From Mesorhizobium sp. NZP2298 (lineage in GTDB: Bacteria; Pseudomonadota; Alphaproteobacteria; Rhizobiales; Rhizobiaceae): a stretch of DNA of 64,000 bases. A program made the position numbers and the translations under genes. Where the stretch lies: positions 682,001-746,000 of the forward strand of contig NZ_CP033365.1 in the NCBI RefSeq assembly GCF_013170825.1. The letters run 5' to 3'. Under the pieces are notes generated by a model that was not told the origin of the DNA, made no database searches, and worked only from the letters and a program-made list of their open reading frames with translations. Below are positions 61,518 to 64,000 of this stretch, piece after piece (the stretch's first letter is position 1; every line of letters begins with the position of its first letter).

Positions 61518-63122
61518 ATGGGATATCCAGACAGAATGCGTGATTTCCAGTTTCCCGGCCGCTCGCCGGTTCGTGCCACGGAAGCGGTTGCCGCGACATC
61601 GCATCCGCTCGCCACCCTTGCCGCGATCGACATGCTGCGCGCCGGCGGCAACGCGATGGACGCCGCAGTCTGCGCCGCCGCCGTGCAAGGCGTCGTCGAG
61701 CCGCAATCGACCGGCATTGGTGGCGATTGCTTTGTCCTTTACTGTCCGAAGGGACAAGGCGACGTGCTGGCCTTCAACGGTTCTGGCCGAGCGCCCGCGG
61801 GCGCCACCGTCGACTGGTACCTCGACAAGGGTTTCAGCGAGCTTCCCAAACAGGGGCCGCACGCGGTGACCGTGCCAGGCGCCATCGATGCCTGGTGCCG
61901 GCTGCTGGAAGATCATGGCCGCAAGAGCCTGGCCGAGGTGCTGGTTCCGGCCATCCACTACGCCGAGAACGGCTATGTCGTGCATGACCGCGTCGCCTTC
62001 GACTGGGCCGAGCCGGAGACCGACCTGTCGGCCGACGAGCATGCCGCGCGCATCTTCCTGCCGGGCGGCCAGGCGCCGAAGGCCGGCGACATCCACCGCC
62101 AGCCGGAACTCGCCGCCACCTTGCGGATAGTCGCAAAGCAGGGCCGCGCAGGGTTTTACGAAGGTGCTGTCGCCGACGACATGGTGCGCCGGCTCAATGA
62201 ACTCGGCGGGCTGCATTCGCACGATGATTTCGCAGCGACCAAGGGCGACTATGTGGCGCCGGTCAGCACCTCTTATGGCGGCCATGACATCCACCAGATG
62301 CCGCCGAACAACCAGGGGCTGACGGCGCTGTTGATGCTGAACGTGCTGTCGGGCTTCAAACTCGGCGGGCTCGACCCCAACGGCGCCGAGCGCCTGCATC
62401 TCGAAATCGAGGCCGGACGCCTCGCCTACCAGGACCGCGACCGATACCTCGGCGACCAGGACCATGTCTCGGTGCCGGTGAGAGAGCTTCTGTCCAGCGC
62501 CTATGCCGACCGGCTGCGCGCCGAGATTCATCGCGACCGCGCCATGACGCATCTGCCGCGCCTGGACCTGCCCGGCAGCGACACGGTCTACATCTCGATC
62601 GTCGACCGCGACCGCAACGCGGTCTCTTTCATCAACTCGACCTATTATTCGTTCGGCAGCGGTGTCGTCGGTCCGAAGACCGGCGTCGTGCTGCAGAACC
62701 GCGGCTCGAGCTTCCGCCTCGACCCGGCGCACCCGAACGCGATCGCGCCCGGCAAGCGGCCTATGCACACCATCATGCCCGGCATGGCGACGAAGAACGG
62801 CCGCGCGGTGATGCCGTTCGGCGTCATGGGCGGCGGCTACCAGCCTTTCGGCCATGTCCACCTTTTGACCAACATGATCGACTTCGGCATGGACCCGCAG
62901 CAGGCGCTGGACGCGCCGCGCGTGTTCTACAATGACGGCGTTGTGGAGGCCGAGCGCAGCGTTCCCGCCGAGGCGCTCGAAGGCCTGCGCAAGCGCGCCC
63001 ATCGCGTCGCCGAACCGCAGCATCCGCTCGGCGGCGGGCAGGCGGTGCTGATCGACTGGGAGAAAGGCACGCTCACCGGTGCCTCCGATCCGCGCAAGGA
63101 CGGGATGGCGCTGGGGTATTGA
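61518..63122 (+). CDS. Gamma-glutamyltransferase-family Ntn hydrolase
   Basis: A 534-residue autocatalytic hydrolase of the GGT fold. N-terminal GGNAMDAAVCAAAVQGVVEP and STGIGGDCF are family marks. The self-processing nucleophile is the Thr in GSDTVYISIVD (T356 counted from the ATG at 61518), followed by the conserved NSTYYSFGSGV and PGKRPMHTIMP. It has no signal peptide, unlike periplasmic GGT, so it is cytoplasmic. The GIGGDCF variant and its place after an ABC importer suggest hydrolysis of an imported amide; oxamate amidohydrolase (HpxW-type) is one candidate, gamma-glutamyl compounds another. An in-frame GTG at 61512 is an alternative start. Confidence 0.9.
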   Translation: MGYPDRMRDFQFPGRSPVRATEAVAATSHPLATLAAIDMLRAGGNAMDAAVCAAAVQGVVEPQSTGIGGDCFVLYCPKGQGDVLAFNGSGRAPAGATVDWYLDKGFSELPKQGPHAVTVPGAIDAWCRLLEDHGRKSLAEVLVPAIHYAENGYVVHDRVAFDWAEPETDLSADEHAARIFLPGGQAPKAGDIHRQPELAATLRIVAKQGRAGFYEGAVADDMVRRLNELGGLHSHDDFAATKGDYVAPVSTSYGGHDIHQMPPNNQGLTALLMLNVLSGFKLGGLDPNGAERLHLEIEAGRLAYQDRDRYLGDQDHVSVPVRELLSSAYADRLRAEIHRDRAMTHLPRLDLPGSDTVYISIVDRDRNAVSFINSTYYSFGSGVVGPKTGVVLQNRGSSFRLDPAHPNAIAPGKRPMHTIMPGMATKNGRAVMPFGVMGGGYQPFGHVHLLTNMIDFGMDPQQALDAPRVFYNDGVVEAERSVPAEALEGLRKRAHRVAEPQHPLGGGQAVLIDWEKGTLTGASDPRKDGMALGY

Positions 63123-63189
63123 GGCGGTTGGAGGAATTTCCGGACGGTGGCATCGCCCCTTCATCCGCCCTTCGGGCGTTCGTCGTTCG

Positions 63190-63211
63190 AAAAGCCAAGC
63201 AATTGGCTTTT
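63190..63211 (+). terminator. Rho-independent terminator after the GGT-family gene
   Basis: AAAAGCCAA (63190-63198), loop GCAA and TTGGCTTTT (63203-63211) form a perfect 9-bp stem ending in a T-run. A smaller hairpin CGCCC-TTC-GGGCG precedes it at 63167-63179. It should end the ABC-GGT transcript. Confidence 0.85.
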
Positions 63212-63318
63212 CATCTGCTGCGCGGTCCACTCCTCAACTCCCCACAAACGGAGAGAAGGAGGCGGTGCTTATCCCCAGGGCTTTCTAGAAGCAGTCGTTT
63301 GAAACATAGTCGGTGACC

Positions 63319-64000
63319 ATGAGCACGAATTCAGAAAACCTTTCCCATCGTCTCGCCGCCGGCGCCGACGACGCTCCGGCAATCCTGGCACCCGAGAGAG
63401 CCACACTCACCCATGGCGGGCTGCGGAGCCTGATCCAGGCCACGGCCGAGCAGCTGCACAAGCTCGGCATCGGTCGCGGCGACCGGGTGGCGATCGTGCT
63501 GCCGAACGGGCCCGAGATGGCCACCGCCTTCGTGACGGTAGCGGCGGCCGCGTCGACGGCGCCGCTCAATCCGGCCTACCGGGCCGACGAGCTCGATTTC
63601 TACCTCACCGACATCGGCGCCAAGGCGATCCTTGTCGCGGAGAACGAGACCGGGCCGGCGGTGACGGTGGCCGAACGCCTCGGCATCGGCGTGTTGAGGC
63701 TCATCGTGCAGCCCGATGCACCTGCCGGCAGCTTCACCATCGAGGGCGCGGCGGTCGGTCCGCGAGCAGCGCCCGACATGGCAGGGGATGGCGACATCGC
63801 GCTTTTGCTGCACACGTCGGGTACGACATCGCGTCCAAAACTGGTGCCGCTCAGCCATGCCAACATCGCCGCCTCCGCTCGCCATATCGGCGCGACGCTC
63901 GGCCTGACCGCCGACGACCGCTGCCTCAACATCATGCCGCTGTTCCACATCCATGGCCTGATCGCGGCGGTGCTGTCGTCGCTGGCAGCCGGCGGCAGCA
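63319..64000 (+). CDS. Acyl-CoA synthetase / AMP-dependent ligase, N-terminal part
   Basis: The gene runs off the window; 227 residues are visible. It begins MSTNSENLSHRLAAGADDAP and contains the first adenylate-forming motif LLLHTSGTTSRPKLVPLSHAN (about 156-176) and MPLFHIHGL. This N-terminal pattern is like oxalate-CoA ligase (oxalyl-CoA synthetase) and related short-acid ligases. No start codon competes with the ATG at 63319. A terminator separates it from the GGT-family gene, so it is a separate transcript. Confidence 0.88.
   Translation, partial: MSTNSENLSHRLAAGADDAPAILAPERATLTHGGLRSLIQATAEQLHKLGIGRGDRVAIVLPNGPEMATAFVTVAAAASTAPLNPAYRADELDFYLTDIGAKAILVAENETGPAVTVAERLGIGVLRLIVQPDAPAGSFTIEGAAVGPRAAPDMAGDGDIALLLHTSGTTSRPKLVPLSHANIAASARHIGATLGLTADDRCLNIMPLFHIHGLIAAVLSSLAAGGS

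Overview
The window is a chromosomal stretch of a high-GC alphaproteobacterium of the order Rhizobiales, most likely Mesorhizobium or a close relative. The evidence is the gene content and order (def-fmt-truA, dapE-dapD, HAD nucleotidase, argB, engB, yidC-rnpA-rpmH), the many short ABC, LLM-oxidoreductase and GntR/LacI-type catabolic genes, and short palindromic intergenic repeats of the kind common in mesorhizobia. Identification is from sequence reading only.

Layout. 1-5.4 kb: end of a MarR regulator, then a ribose-type sugar ABC operon (binding protein, permease, ATPase) divergent from its LacI-family regulator, with LacI-type palindromes between them. 5.4-15 kb: an inositol-phosphatase-like enzyme, two luciferase-like monooxygenases, an AI-2E-type exporter, a DUF6481-type coiled-coil protein, the guanidine exporter gdx/sugE behind a guanidine-II (mini-ykkC) riboswitch, a tiny basic protein, a transglutaminase-like protein, a cation diffusion facilitator, a GFA-fold protein and a methyltransferase. 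15-26.5 kb: a housekeeping block (rmuC, def, fmt, GNAT, truA, dapE, panE-like, two DUF805 proteins, dapD, LOG-family, HAD nucleotidase). 26.6-35 kb: a diguanylate cyclase, a two-gene Tat-dependent GMC oxidoreductase, phhA with a divergent Lrp regulator, a BchE-like B12/radical-SAM protein, argB and an amidase. 35-48 kb: an ECF sigma / RskA-type anti-sigma pair followed by a fasciclin protein and an exported MsrB, two unrelated EmrAB-type efflux systems (one TetR-controlled, one MarR-controlled), engB coupled to a CatB-like acetyltransferase, and a second fasciclin gene in inverted orientation. 48-52.5 kb: yidC, rnpA, rpmH, a histidine kinase and tRNA-Arg(ACG). 52.5-55.3 kb: a degenerate stretch next to the tRNA holding broken genes and one intact Omp25-type porin. 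55.3-64 kb: an SDR enzyme, two small unknowns, an FCD-type GntR regulator divergent from a polyamine-type ABC operon ending in a gamma-glutamyltransferase-family hydrolase, then the start of an acyl-CoA ligase.

How it fits together. The backbone rpmH-rnpA-yidC-engB-argB-HAD-dapD-dapE-truA-fmt-def keeps its order, but blocks of accessory genes are inserted between yidC and engB and between engB and argB. Several regulatory circuits can be read directly: LacI, TetR, Lrp and GntR sites at divergent promoters, a guanidine riboswitch, and a possible shared ECF-type promoter in front of both fasciclin genes. The least ordinary items are the SigK/RskA-fasciclin-MsrB module with its inverted fasciclin paralogue, the Tat hitchhiker oxidoreductase pair, the BchE-like enzyme with no visible photosynthesis genes nearby, and the decayed tRNA-flanking segment.
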